Positions 37,121 to 48,542 of a stretch of DNA of 64,000 nt are shown here, piece after piece (positions within the stretch are counted from its first letter, which is position 1; every line of letters starts with the position of its first letter). The notes under the pieces are model-generated. The model was given only the letters and a program-made list of their open reading frames with translations. It had not been told where the DNA came from and ran no database searches. The position numbers and the translations under genes were made by a program. The DNA is taken from the NCBI GenBank assembly GCA_001598975.1, contig BBXU01002758.1, positions 1-64,000 on the forward strand. Reading direction: 5' to 3'. The stretch is from Parachlorella kessleri (taxonomy: Eukaryota > Chlorophyta > Trebouxiophyceae > Chlorellales > Chlorellaceae).

Positions 37121-37551
37121 GGGAGGGAGATGAAGGTCTGATGCTCATTTGGCTAGATGACTGTGCCACGTTCTGTGGTTTTGAGAGATTTCAAGCAAGC
37201 TTGCTGCCTCACCTTGGTTTGGCATCCTTGTCGGCTGTGGAGGCTAACTCGAACGTTACCCAGGGCCTATGGAATGTTGGTATGTGTTTGTATAACAGTT
37301 GCGTACGGGCTGGCCAGTGCGCAGTGCAGGACAGCACCGGCCGTATCTCAGCTGAACCCTGCTTCCCAGCAGTGGTCACATATCTTAACACAGCCTCCAT
37401 ACATCCATCAAGCCCTTCTCCCACCAGTCAGGGTTAGATTTTTAACTTCTCAGGACCTTTATATAGTGTGCAGGCTGGCCTTGGATATTTATATCTGAGA
37501 GCTGGGAGGCTACAAGGTGCGCCCCTGTAGCTAAATCAGCAGCTTGCTCGC
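37121..37551. other. Spacer between F-box A and the duplicated promoter
   Basis: This is the 3' flank of F-box A. I see no TGTAA signal and no conserved coding content. The duplication breakpoint should lie near its right end. Confidence 0.35.
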
Positions 37552-37630
37552 TGACTGCCAGCAGTGCTACTCTGGCCCCCTTGAAGCGAGACAGCAGAGA
37601 CAAAACGCTAAAACTCCCATCTGGCCCTGT
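37552..37630 (-). pseudogene. Orphan copy of the first exon of the FAM161-like gene
   Basis: On the minus strand this stretch matches exon 1 of the FAM161-like gene (34307-34393): conserved LLSRFKG and RVALLAV codons, with TGCCAGCAGTGCTACTCT shared on the plus strand. The ATG region has diverged, and no downstream exons of that gene exist here. It sits just upstream of F-box B in the same relation as the real exon does to F-box A. Confidence 0.75.
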
Positions 37631-37890
37631 CTACTGTGCGAATAGGATTGTAAAAACTAGGAGACCAAGGCAATTAGAAGGGGCACAGGTGGAACAGAGG
37701 GTCAAATGTCTCCCGCCGGCGCTCTGATATGGCAGAAACTCATTACATGTACTCCTGCTGCACCCTACCTTCATTTCGAAGGGTGGCATGAATTGGGCAC
37801 TGCTCACTCAACCAGGCGCTGTTCAGGCGACCAAGTACTAGCGTTGCGCCGCATCAGGATAAAGGACACATCAGGACATCAGGCTTCACC

Positions 37891-40262
37891 ATGGCAGGCC
37901 AGCCCAAAAAGCTGCAGTCATGCAACGCTGCAACCCCTAGACCTGGCCTGATGGACTTGCCCGACGTCCTACTGGAAAAGATTTTATTGGCCGTCGGAGT
38001 GACTCGCAGGTGAGGTAAAAGGCAGCACTGAGCAAGCCAGGCAGGGCCAGTGCCCCTCCCAGCCCTCTGGGCACAGACTGCTGTGTGTTGGACGACACAC
38101 CGACCAATAGGTGATTCTACAGCGCAGGGCAGCAGCTGCGTGTGTCAACCGCAGGCTGGCGGGCCTCAGCCGCCACAGCCAAAAGCTGTGGCAGGTTGTT
38201 CACTTGTGGCCAACCAGGCCGGGCCAGCTGCCCGCCTTGGGCCGCTGGCTGCAGGCTAAACAAACGCAGGTTCGGCACCGGCATTTAGATGTAGACTCAA
38301 AAGTTCCTTGTGTTGGACGGCACGATTGACGGTTGAACGCAACCAGCTTAGTCTGTCGACAATGGTTAGAGATCTGCAGTTGCAAGAGCCTTACATCTGC
38401 CCATGAGCACTGCCAGCAACTCGCTGCCACGCTGCCAACTCGTGGCAAGCCGCTGGGGAACCTGCTGCATGTCCTTGCAGGTTTCCCGCTTGAGCCTTGG
38501 GTTACAGGAAGGCTTACCGAGCTACAGGCCTTTCACAGTCAATTGCCTCTCTGTCCTGGGGCCACGGCTGGTGACCCTTGAGCTGAGCATCCAAACAAAC
38601 ATGTTCAACACATATGGACTTGGGTTGGAGGCCTCTACGCAGCTGACGTACCTGTCCCTATGGGCGAGTCTTCCCTTGCTGCCTGGTTGCCAAGGCCGCT
38701 GTTCATGAAGGGGTGGGCTATCCTAGTCTTGTCGAGTCTGGCTGGTCTCCGCCACTACTCCACTCACTAGTCTTTCCTACAACTGAGGAAAAAGATTTGC
38801 TTCTTGGCTCTACCTTGCCCGGCATGGCGCTGGAACCCAGCGGCAAAGCTTCATAGAGCCATCAAGTACCTGCTATAACAGCAATCTGATGTGGGTTACT
38901 GTTATGACCTACCATAGCATAACCCAGGCAGGATGGTGACTTCTGCCCGCCCGGTGTCAAGCTATTACAAGCCTGGCCTGATTGCAGGGGATTGAGTGGG
39001 GTACACTCAACATATCATTCAGGCCGGGCAGCCTCCCTGCCTTGCAAGAGCTCCATGTGAATGGCATGGAGGGCGCTGAAGGGGCCACGGAGATTACAGT
39101 AATGCCCAACGCTTTCCCTTGCAACGTCCGTACCCTGGTATTTGGGCCATACAGCTATATATGGGCGCTGCCTCGTCCTCTATCAGCCTGCCATTCCACG
39201 CTTCAAAGGCTGGAGGTCCTTTGCTGGGCCACCTGGGAGGGTACTACTATCCCCTATATGGACCCCCTGACCGCGATGCAGGCAAGTGCAACAGTCCGAC
39301 CTCATACAAGCTCAGAACAGTGCCAGATGGTGGCTGGTGCTCTAGTTCACGGCAGCACTGTCTACTATGTAGCTGGTGCCTCACTTGCCAAGGACGTCAT
39401 CTCGCCATGTTGATAGAATGCCTGGGTGCAGTTGGTGCGCCTGTTACACACAAGCCATGAGCATCCCCTGCCATTCCCTCTACTGCAGGCCCTAACTTAC
39501 ATACACCTGGCAAGACCCGATGGTCAAGCTACATCCGCGCTGTCTATCCTTCGAGTAGTTCCCGTCCCCAAGCAGCCACTGCCGCTCCTTTCCCCATTAG
39601 GATCTTTGTCGACCCTGCGGGCCATGCGCCTTACCAACCTACCGCTGGGCGACATCAACTTCTTCTTGCCAGTAGCCACCTTGCCCAATCTGACAGCCAT
39701 CCACATCAGCAGGACCAGGGACAAGGGGCCTGGAGGCACACCGACAGCTACATTGTCAGAACTGCCCCTGCTGCCCACCCGGCTCTGCCAGCTTGGCCCG
39801 GAGTGCTTCTGCGTGCCGCAGCCGGGGAACATGGCCCAGCTGGGTGCCAGCCTTCACAGCCTTGCCCTGCCCTTGGCGCTCCTGCCAACCTACATAGGAG
39901 ACATGCTTGAAGCGCTGCCCCGGCTCCAGCGCTTGCTGCTCGCTGCTTGCAGCGCTTGCGATGACGGATCCACAGAGCCTGGCTATTGCCCCGAGGTGTC
40001 TGCGTTGGTACAGGCTGTCGGCCTGTTGGCCCAAATCCCGGAATTGAGGATGCTGTTTCTGGACGCAAGGTTGTATGCAGGCCGTGCATTCTGCAGGCAG
40101 TTAATCGGCTCTGGGGCAGCGCAGTTTGGTCCTGCGCTGCATGCCCTTGAAGCGGCACGGCCTGGCCTACAGATTCAGCGGCACTGCTGCAGCATGCCCG
40201 AGGAACAGGCGGGCTGGGCTGTGCCCCTGCCTGCACCATGCTTTTGGTGTCCGAGAGACTAA
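37891..40262 (+). CDS. F-box/LRR protein B (intact copy)
   Basis: A predicted SCF substrate-recognition protein: an N-terminal F-box with a C-terminal irregular leucine-rich-repeat domain. Five exons join in phase to 503 residues: 37891-38009, 38128-38269, 38481-38663, 38988-39281, 39489-40262. Exon 1 begins MAGQPKKLQSCNAATPRPGL and the F-box reads MDLPDVLLEKILLAVGVTRRAAAACVNRRL across a phase-2 intron. LRR-like segments include VTLELSIQTNMFNT, LTYLSLW, LTYIHLARP, LTAIHISR and LHSLALPLALLP. Two introns use GC donors: TGG|GCGAGT after exon 3 (F-box A has AGG|GTAAGC there) and CAG|GCAAGT after exon 4 (also GC in A). It is a tandem duplicate of A and keeps an open frame where A is broken. The substrate is unknown. 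Confidence 0.85.
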
Positions 40263-40482
40263 ATCTGGAGGACAATAAATTGGCGCTAGTGTTTAGGCTA
40301 GAAAACCAAGACAGTGTTTTGTAATTTACTCAAGAGCTTCCGAGCGAGCTGGCTGCCTAAGCTTGGTTTGGCTTTCTCGTCGATTACGAGATTGGCTCGC
40401 CCCAATTTGCATTGGAGGCCTCGAGAGTATAGGTATGTGTTATACGGAGGAATTCAGGGTCCGGGCGGGGAGGGTGGGGTGG

Positions 40483-40487
40483 TGTAA
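40483..40487 (+). terminator. TGTAA poly(A) signal candidate for F-box B
   Basis: TGTAA lies about 220 bp after the F-box B stop, in a GGGTGGGGT-rich context. The position is reasonable and the motif weakly specific. Confidence 0.4.
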
Positions 40488-40577
40488 GAGGGTAGGGTGG
40501 TCTTTCATTGTAGTTTGACAACACGCTTGCTATGTAAAGCTAGGCGATGTCAAACAGGAACGCCCTTTCAAGCAACT

Positions 40578-40631
40578 GCTGAAATCCCTGTAAAGAAGGA
40601 TCATAAAATCCTTCTTTACAGGGTTTTCAGC
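40578..40631. repeat. Near-perfect inverted repeat (24-nt arms, 6-nt loop)
   Basis: The arms 40578-40601 and 40608-40631 pair at 23 of 24 positions around a CATAAA loop; the left arm contains CCCTGTAAAGAAGGAT and the right arm ATCCTTCTTTACAGGG. It lies about 315 bp after the F-box B stop, with no coding sequence around it. As RNA it would form a long tight hairpin on either strand. Each strand also reads TGTAA inside the stem. Confidence 0.95.
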
Positions 40632-41253
40632 CACCAACATAGTCCAGGTGTTGCAAGCCCCTTGTGTCTTCTCCCAGCACGCTGAGAGGCCCAGCTGGAG
40701 GCGCAGTGCATCAGCTGTGCAGGGCCGAGCCTGGGCAATCCCCAGTGCACGGCTGCACTGGCCGTAGTGCAGCTGAACCTAGCTTCTCAGCACCAATCAG
40801 TAGTTGAGTACGACTTTCGAGACAGCAGCATGCCCTATACGCACTTCTCGGGCTCACCCCTTTACCTTGACCCGGACCTTACAGCCGTGTGCAGGACTGA
40901 CCTTGGAGTTGTATATGTGACATCAATCAGTCAAGGAGGCTACAGGATGGCACCCAGGCAGTGAATGGCAGGACCCATCCGACTGCCAATCGATGCAAGT
41001 TGCATGCAGTTCCCCTTTCCTTGTCACTCAAAGCACGCAAAGCAGGTCATGGTTTCGTTGCCTAGGAAATGTCTCCATTTACACGGAAACACAATCACAA
41101 AGCTAGGGTAGAGACGAAGTTCAAACGTAGCATACCTGTGCCGAGAGTATAGTTTAGCCCCTTGTCATCTCAGGGTTGGGCCGATGGCGTTGTTCTGGTG
41201 TGAGATAGGGGTAGGTCATGCTTGATTCAAAGTGCTAGCTGCTGGTTGACAGG
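40632..41253. other. Spacer upstream of MUS81
   Basis: A short open frame on plus (about 40750-40964, containing DLTAVCRTDLGVVYVTS) has no recognised family and is not called. The remainder should include the MUS81 promoter. Confidence 0.35.
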
Positions 41254-44200
41254 ATGGGGGGAAAGTATGCTGAGGCAGCCCACGAAGCCTACAGGGCTGT
41301 GGAGGAGACCGGCCAGCTGTTTGAGTGTGTCCACGCCGGCAACGCCTTGGTCTACGCTTTCCTGCTGTGAGTCACACCGGCTGACTTTGGCCCCGCTTCA
41401 AGCTGTTGTGAACCAACAGGCACCTTATGGAGCGCAAGCTACTTCTGAGTAGGCTGGACTGGGTTGGCCTAAGTGTACGAGAATAAGGGACTCGCTGCAA
41501 GTGCAGGGAGGTGCGCAAGGTACTTCAGGCGAGCGGTGGAGGTGGCGGCTATGGCACTTCCCATCAGGATCGCTTCCCTATGGCTGTCAAGCGAGCGGCG
41601 GAGGGCGTGAAAACCTGGCCCCTACGCATATATGATGCGGCCTCAGCGCAGGAGGCAAAGGGCGTTGGTGCCCAGATAGCAACGATAATTGTGAAACACC
41701 TCTTCAAGGCATACCCGCCGGAGCCTCCCGCAGAGGAAGAGCTGGAGGAGCAGCGGGCACAGAAGGCAGCTGCTAAACAGCTTGAAGCACAGGTGCATAG
41801 GAGGCGCCGCACGTGTTTGCTGGCTGTATGGGTGTTGTATGGCCTCTGGATGGTTGATCTCAACAGTCACACTCCATGTGCTTACTACAATCGTCAGCAG
41901 GCAACATTGTCCTTATCATATGCATGGCCAGCACCTTGCAGGTAACTATGGCGAGAGGCATCTTGTTTGTGCAGACAAGGAAGCGCAAGGCTGGCCAAGG
42001 CAGTGGCAAGGTCGCTGTTGGTAGTGCAGCAGAGGTAGCAGCTGCAGCAAAGGGGCCGCAAGGGCGCGTTGGTCCCTCGGCTGGCGCTGCCGCTGTTGGT
42101 GAGGATGAAGGTGCTCTTCAGGCGGGAGGCGGTGGCCGCAAGCGGGCGAAGGCTGCTAAAGAGAAAGTGTCCAGGGAGTACATCCCGAAAATTGGAACTG
42201 CCAATTATGCCTTCCTCATTGTCCTCCTGGAGGTGCGGATTCAACCCATAGCAGTCAGAAGCTGGTTTGCGAATGGCTTGGCTGAGCAAATGTGGAGCTG
42301 CTGAAATTCCTCGTTTGCAAGGCCTGGGTGATCGTGTGGCATGGCATGCTGCCTCTGACGAAACAAGCGTAGAAGTCCAAGGATTGTCTGGCTCACCACT
42401 CATATCGCTACATGTGTTTGCCATATTTGTCATATGTGGTTGCAGGCCCAAAAAGGGCCCTCAAAGGCGGACTTCCTCACTAAGGCAGAGCTGATGCTGC
42501 GGGCTGAAGCTAGCGGGCTTTCTAACAAGCCCATCTCCGGCGAAGGTATGGGTGGCACCTGCGCTTGCTGTTGCGACTGAATTCTGTGTTCGAGGACTCA
42601 CCAGGCTTGACTAGGGTAGGCGGCGGAATCATGGTGCGCCAGAGACCATGTAGAATACATGGTGGGGTTGCGATGCACCTGTGGATTGGATATATTGGGG
42701 GTGCAAGACCCTAAACTGTTGGAAAGAAGCGGCCACATGCCTGCCGTGCACATCCCCCGTTCAGGAAACCCAGCACACGGGCAAGGTAACCCTCAGAACT
42801 ACTACAATGGGTGGAGCTGCTTTAACTCGCAGCTGGTGAATGCACACGCCCTGGCCATGACATACAGCAATCCCAAGAAGTGCGCGCTGACACCAAAGGT
42901 GTGTATCGTTTATTGAATGGAGGAGAAGGACCTTACGTATGTGCTGGGACTGCTAAGTGGCTAAGTCTTGTTGAGAGCTTGATACTCTAAATTTTAGGCC
43001 GGATAAGGGACCTTCCTGGGTCCTGTTCGCCTGCTCAAAGAGAAGGCTGGTTCCTCACTGCTAGCAGCGCAGATCCCATGTGTGACCGTGCTGCAAGGGC
43101 TACAGCATTCCCATGTCGCAGGGCGTAGACCTAGCGGAGCGGCTGTACCGGCATGCCGTGGACAGCAACCGCTTGGCCCCCATCCCTGGCATCCCCAGCA
43201 CGGGCCCTTTCCTCTTCCAGCTGGCCTGCGAGCCTGCCGAGGCGCCAGAGCCGCAGGGTCACAGTCGCTGGGAGGCACCCGGCTCGTCAGGCAGGCCAGC
43301 TGCGGGTGGTGAATTGGGAGCAGTAGTGGCGGCGGCGGTGCAGCGGCCAAACAAACCCACAGCAGCACACCAGCGAGGAGGCGGTACAGCAGCAGTAGGT
43401 GCTGCTGCCAGGGGAGGAGACATGCTCAGCGTTCCTGGGACCGGGATTAGAGATTATCCCAGAGGTGCCACTGAACTCACCGCAACAGCACAGGCCGCTA
43501 GCTACCAGTACATGGACCCTGGCATGCCATGGGTAGTGCCAGCTAGGGCTGATCCCCAGACTGGTGCAGCAGCCATCGCAGCAGCTCTGGCGGCAGCCGG
43601 CATGCCTGCACTGCGAGCCGAGCCTGCATCTCACAAACCTGGCACCACAGTAGCCGCTGCTGGTGCACCACGGGAAGCTGCACAGGTGCCGGTGGGTGGC
43701 GCTCGCATCACCAACACGGTCGCCGCTGGTAGGCTTAGCCAGCAGACTGCGCCCAGCCAAGTGGAGGTGGTGGATCTCTTAGACGATGAAGATGACCTCC
43801 CACCGCTGGCAGCCAGGCTAGCAGCAGCAGGCATAGGGCCTGCAGGGCCTCGGCTACAGGGTGCCCAGGCTGACAGCAGCGGTGCCATGGCGCGAGCCAA
43901 CAGAGCATTCGCAGGTGCTGTAGAATGCAGCAGGGAGGGCGACGTGGCAGCATTGATGGACATGGGGTACAGCCGCAAGCATGCGGTGAAGGTGAGGCCA
44001 CGACCTGCTGGTGACCTCAGGGCAGGGTTGGGACCAATAGGGTGCGTTATGTCTCTCAGGAGCTAAAACTTGGTGCCCATGGTGGCTGTATTTGCCGCGT
44101 CCATGAGCCGATCCGCACATTCCATTTGACATTGTGAGGTCTATGCCAGACATTGGGGCGTAGTTTGTTGCGTGACGCACTGTTCGGGATCGTGTGCCAC

Positions 44201-47200
44201 AGGCTATGCGCCGTGCAAGCAATGTGAGTGAGGCGATTGACATGTTGGATGACCTTAGCTCCTCTGAGTCGGAGTCGGAGTCTGAGGGCGGGAGCCCAGC
44301 TTTTCATGATGCAAGCGAGACACTGCCTAACGGTGAGCTGAGCTGGTGAAGCCTGCGATTATCTACTTTTCTGGACAGCTCGCTTTTTAAAGCTGCAGTA
44401 TGAGGGCTCTGTGGCTCTGCTTTGGGTAGTGGAAGCGACCTTTGGCAGCCTGGGGAGATTTCCTTTCCCATGACATCTTGCTCTGTACCTAGTTGATGTT
44501 TACTTCCCACCTTCTACTGACTCGCTCAATGTTCGCTGGGTGCAGAGGGCCCCTTAGGCTCAGACTCTGTGGGGCACAAGCCCGCTGCTCGTGCAAGTGG
44601 CTGTGCCATCCCGGACCTTGACCAGAAACACTACGGAGGCCAAGCTGCTGGTTTAGCACCGCCTTCCCTTGACGAGCTTCGCAGTCAGCGCTTACAATCG
44701 CTTGATGGGCAGCAACAACAAGAATATTACCATCAGCAGCAGCAGCAACGGCAACAGCAGCAAAGGGAGCAGCCTTCCCATCTCCTTCCGGCAAGAGCAG
44801 CACCGCCGTTGGGACCTCGGCCAGCCGAAGGGCCTCTTGCGGAACAAAGAGCGACAGCAGCAGCTGGGCCTGCCCGAGGCCACATGCGCTTGGGTTCTCA
44901 GCAGGGTGGTGCCGGGGCCGGCAGGTATTACATGGGTTCCCAGCAGAGCACGGATTTGGATGGCGTGGACTCGGACGGCTTCTGCAGCCAAGTTGGCTTG
45001 GCGGCGGGGCCAGCTGTGCCCCTCAGCAGGGCTGGCAGTGGGGTTGCCCTGGGTCCTGGTGGGGTGCCAAGGCCTGTGGCGCCGGCTGCAGCTGCTGTGC
45101 CCCTCAGCAGGGCCGGCAGTGGTGCAGTGGCGGCAGCAGTGCCGGTAGGGGCAGCACAGTCAAGCCAGCAGGGCGCAATGGGCAGCGGCAGCATCAGGCA
45201 GGAAGCGGGGGCCCTGCGCCTGCCTCCCATCCCAGCTGGCAGGACTTTTGCGCAGGAGTATGAGGTGAGACAGCTGGGCTGCACTGCGATGCTGCTGCAT
45301 GCCACACTGCTACACTTATTTGATGTTGGCTAGCTCTGGCGAGCGATGCTTCCGGAGTAGTCCTGGCACTCTAAGTTACTGCGTCGTAGCAAGTTGATGT
45401 CAAGGCATTGGCATCTTCGGGTGACTCTAGTGAATGCATTTGTTTGCAGGTTGTTTTCGTGGTGGATGGCCGGGAGCAGTACAGCCGTTACAACGTGCAG
45501 GGGAGGCACACATCACTTGATGTGAGTCGTTCCTGACCCAAACGGGAGAGTATGCGCTGTGATGCGGCCTTTCCCTTCTTGGGCGCCCTGCAACAGTGAT
45601 ATGAATTTGATTACAAGTGACCAAGGATTAGTGGCAGCGGCACATAGCTGCATATTGAAGCAGCCACCCAGCCCAATTCTCAGCTGCCCCTGTCAAATGC
45701 TGTAGCCAGCCACATCTGAGAGGGAGTGGTAGTCTGCTTTGTGTAGGACCACATCGTCCAAATGCAGCGGGCTGGCCTGAGGGTGGAGCGGCGGCAGTTG
45801 AAAATAGGGGACGCCACTTGGATAGCTCGCTCCACGTGAGTTCAGCGCAGCTCCCATTGGAATGGAGTACGAACAAGTAATGGCCTGTCGCTGTGTGCTG
45901 AAGCCTCACTGCAGGAGCCCACAGCCTCGCATAACCCTCTCTTTCGAGTTGCAGGAGCAGGAGCCAGCCAGTGCGGGAGTATGTGCTTGACTATGTAGTG
46001 GAGCGCAAGTCTGTGGAGGACCTGGCCAGCTCCATTAAGAACGGCGATCGCTACAAGCGCCAGAAGGTAATGGAGATATGTGAGCTATGCCAGGGACGGG
46101 CCGCTGGTGCTGGTCTTGTCTGTATCACATGCTTGTGTTGATCAATGGTATGGTGGCTTGCGTTGACCTTTTGCCTGGGGGGCAGTGTTGCCATTTGTTC
46201 CCTGAGCCGGAGTTGCAGGTAGCGGACTGGGTGCATGCGTCCAACTTTCTATCTTTGCTGCTGCCTGTTGCAGTTCTGGCTGCGCAAGTGTGGGCTGCGG
46301 AATGTCTATTACCTCGTTGAAGGCGACCCGGACAACTTGCCCCCAACTGTGAGATAAGAATAGAATTTTTAGTACCCCTGCTTTCAAAGGAGTGGCAGCT
46401 GCTGTTGAGAAGGTTTGGCTAGATGTTCACAGTGGAGCACTTGTGCTGCCGCCCCGTTCTTCCCTCGTATGTTCAGCGGCTTCAGTGTGGCAGTAGCAGC
46501 AGATAGTGGTGGTGATGTTGCAGTAGTGGTGCTTGTATGCAGGTTCTAGCTCTTCCCAAGGTAAAAGAGGCTCGGACAGGATTTGGTGCTGCTGCTGCCC
46601 AATGCAGGAACAAAAGGGAGTCAAGACCTCTGCAGCCTCCATTGAGGTGCTGGATAAGTTCCGGGTACTGCGCACCAAAGGTGGGGTGCTGCAACCTGCG
46701 GCCAGCGGGAGTGGCTTATGCAGCTGACAGCAGTTGGATGAGACACCCTGTGCGCTGGAGATTAGATGAGCATAGGCCAGGCAGTGGAGTAGGAAGCCAC
46801 ATCAATAGAGTTCCACGTCCTTTCCGTGAATCTTCAGTACCTAGATCTTCATGCCATGCAGGTCACCATGAGACGTTCAGGATGTACCAGGCGCTGTCAC
46901 GCAAGATCGAAGCCATGTATGGTCCAGCGCAGGGCGGCACCCCAGCAGGCCCATCAGCCGGCGCCGGGCAGCTGATGACTTTTGGACAGTGGGACGCCCA
47001 CATGACGCGCATCACTAAAGGGAACACCACACTGCACGATGTTTGGGCGCTCATGCTGGCAGCAGTGCCAGGTGAGGCCGGCTATGCACCAATCACCCTG
47101 CCTGTCCAGGGCTATTGGGTGTGTACCATCTCTGTCCTGTGTTCTGGGTTGGGGGTACCAGAATACCCCTGTATCCTAGCAACTGGAAGCACGCCCACCA

Positions 47201-47608
47201 TCAGGTGCCTATCACAAGGCCGACTGTCAGCTGTCCCGCTGTCGTTTGGTGCACAATATGGCCATGTGGCGCACCCTTGTGTTTTTCTGTGGCCGGGTGC
47301 TATCTGGCGGCCTTGTAGTTGTGGAGTCCAACGCGCCACATGCCAGCCTGGCTGCCGCAGGTGTGGGTCCGGAGGGTGCCATGGCCGTGTTGCAGCACTA
47401 CCCCACACCGCTGTCGCTGTACAACAAGTACTGCCAAGTCCTGCGGGAGGCTGCGGCACGACAGCAGGACGGTCGCGCCGCTGCCCACGCCGTCCTGCTG
47501 GGCCTGCGCCGTGACGGGTATGGCTGCCGGCCGCTGGGCCCTGAGAAGGCACGGCGGGTGTTTGATGCCCTGTTTGCACGGGGGGGTTGGAACCTGACGC
47601 CCCGGTGA
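41254..47608 (+). CDS. MUS81: MUS81 structure-specific endonuclease with a UBA-like insertion
   Basis: The catalytic half of MUS81-EME1, which cuts branched DNA (3' flaps, stalled forks, nicked Holliday junctions). Fifteen exons join in phase to about 1181 residues: 41254-41366, 41507-41792, 41942-42232, 42446-42545, 42765-42898, 43098-43991, 44203-44332, 44546-45264, 45450-45521, 45747-45835, 45955-46066, 46274-46348, 46608-46680, 46862-47071, 47361-47608. Domains in order: helix-hairpin-helix (about 60-105, AVKRAAEGVKTWPL, EAKGVGAQIATIIVKHL); winged helix (YIPKIGTANYAFLIVLLE to YYNGWSCFNSQL); a ~550-residue disordered insert with a UBA-like motif at about 590-625 (VAALMDMGYSRKHAVK, AMRRASNVSEAIDMLDDL) and poly-Gln; the XPF-type nuclease with VVDGRE (~895), VVERKSVEDLASSI (~958) and KCGLRNVYYLVEG; and C-terminal helix-hairpin-helix helices. 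Catalytic residues are intact. Plant and animal MUS81 are about 550-660 residues, so this one is nearly double. Two acceptors (before 43098 and 42765) are the least certain. Confidence 0.95.
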
Positions 47609-48542
47609 GGTGACTGTCTGTGCGTGCATTTGATGGCTGTGATGAGCGGAGAGTGCACCGGCATGCCCTTGGTGTGTTTTGACCGAGGCCTTGCAGTGCA
47701 GCTGCTTGTCTTCAAGACATTGGTGTTAGGGCATTTCTTCTGAAGGGTCTGTGAAGGACTACGCTTAAAGATCGTATACAGGATGTAGGATGTCTTGCTC
47801 ATTGTGTGTCTGTATTCCCTAACTTGCTACCGTTCTTGCCAGTACCAGCCTTCGTTGTGTTTGTACACTTCACTCTGCATACAAGGAGCTCCGGGCAGCA
47901 TGCCATGGCAAAGCACTTGTACTGAGGGAAGGTAAAAGCAGCATTCTTGCCGTGTAGTGGTGGCTTTACCCAGCCTTTCCTCTTAGTCTCGCTCAACCCT
48001 GCTTCTTCTCTCAACTTGCAAAGGTCAGCTCAGCCTTGAGGTTTGATTGCTTCGGTATCTCAACTGGGCCGACATCGCCAGTTGCACACTTCACCCTCCA
48101 TGGTTTGTATTGTCAAGACACCACAACATACCCATAGACCGCACTTGCGTAAAAACACCAGAAATAATGCCTGGGCATGCATGCCACTTAGGCAGACTCA
48201 TGGAGCACCTGCTGCAATTCCTCGCGGGCTGTTCACATTGCCTACCCAAGTTGTGCCTAACAAACAAAAAGCAAAAAACTTTGCTAATAAGATACATTCT
48301 GCATCCAGCCCTGTCAGTCCAGCTCAACTGTCACTCCCTGTTCGCACTACCTGCCACCCAAGCTAATAAGCCATAGGCATGGTTGCATCTACTTCCCCTC
48401 GTGTCACAGTGGGACGCGCGAAAACTTTTACGTATTTGTTAACAAGCATCCAAAGGGATGCACACATAAACAAGGGGATGCAGACTCAACACGCTTCCAC
48501 GGCCTAACACACGCAAACATCTACAATCTGTCCGAGCACTGC
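47609..48542. other. Convergent 3' region MUS81 / EAPP with a dispersed repeat copy
   Basis: This holds both 3' UTRs. A ~70-bp repeat at 48299-48369 belongs to the dispersed family described separately. No coding exon was found. Confidence 0.45.
48299..48369 (+). repeat. Dispersed ~70-bp repeat, copy 1
   Basis: Contains CTGCATCCAGCCCTGTCAGT, then AGCTCAACT.TCACTCCCTG, TTCGCACTACCTGCCACCCA and AGCTAATA. Related copies occur at 56121-56185, 56279-56345, 56352-56405 and 61566-61642 (minus orientation), and at 61977-62115 and 62640-62722 (plus). Confidence 0.85.

Noticed and set aside
40767..40964. 66-codon ORF upstream of MUS81 (contains DPDLTAVCRTDLGVVYVTS)
   Set aside because: It has no family match, no splice partners in phase and no supporting context; possibly a fragment.
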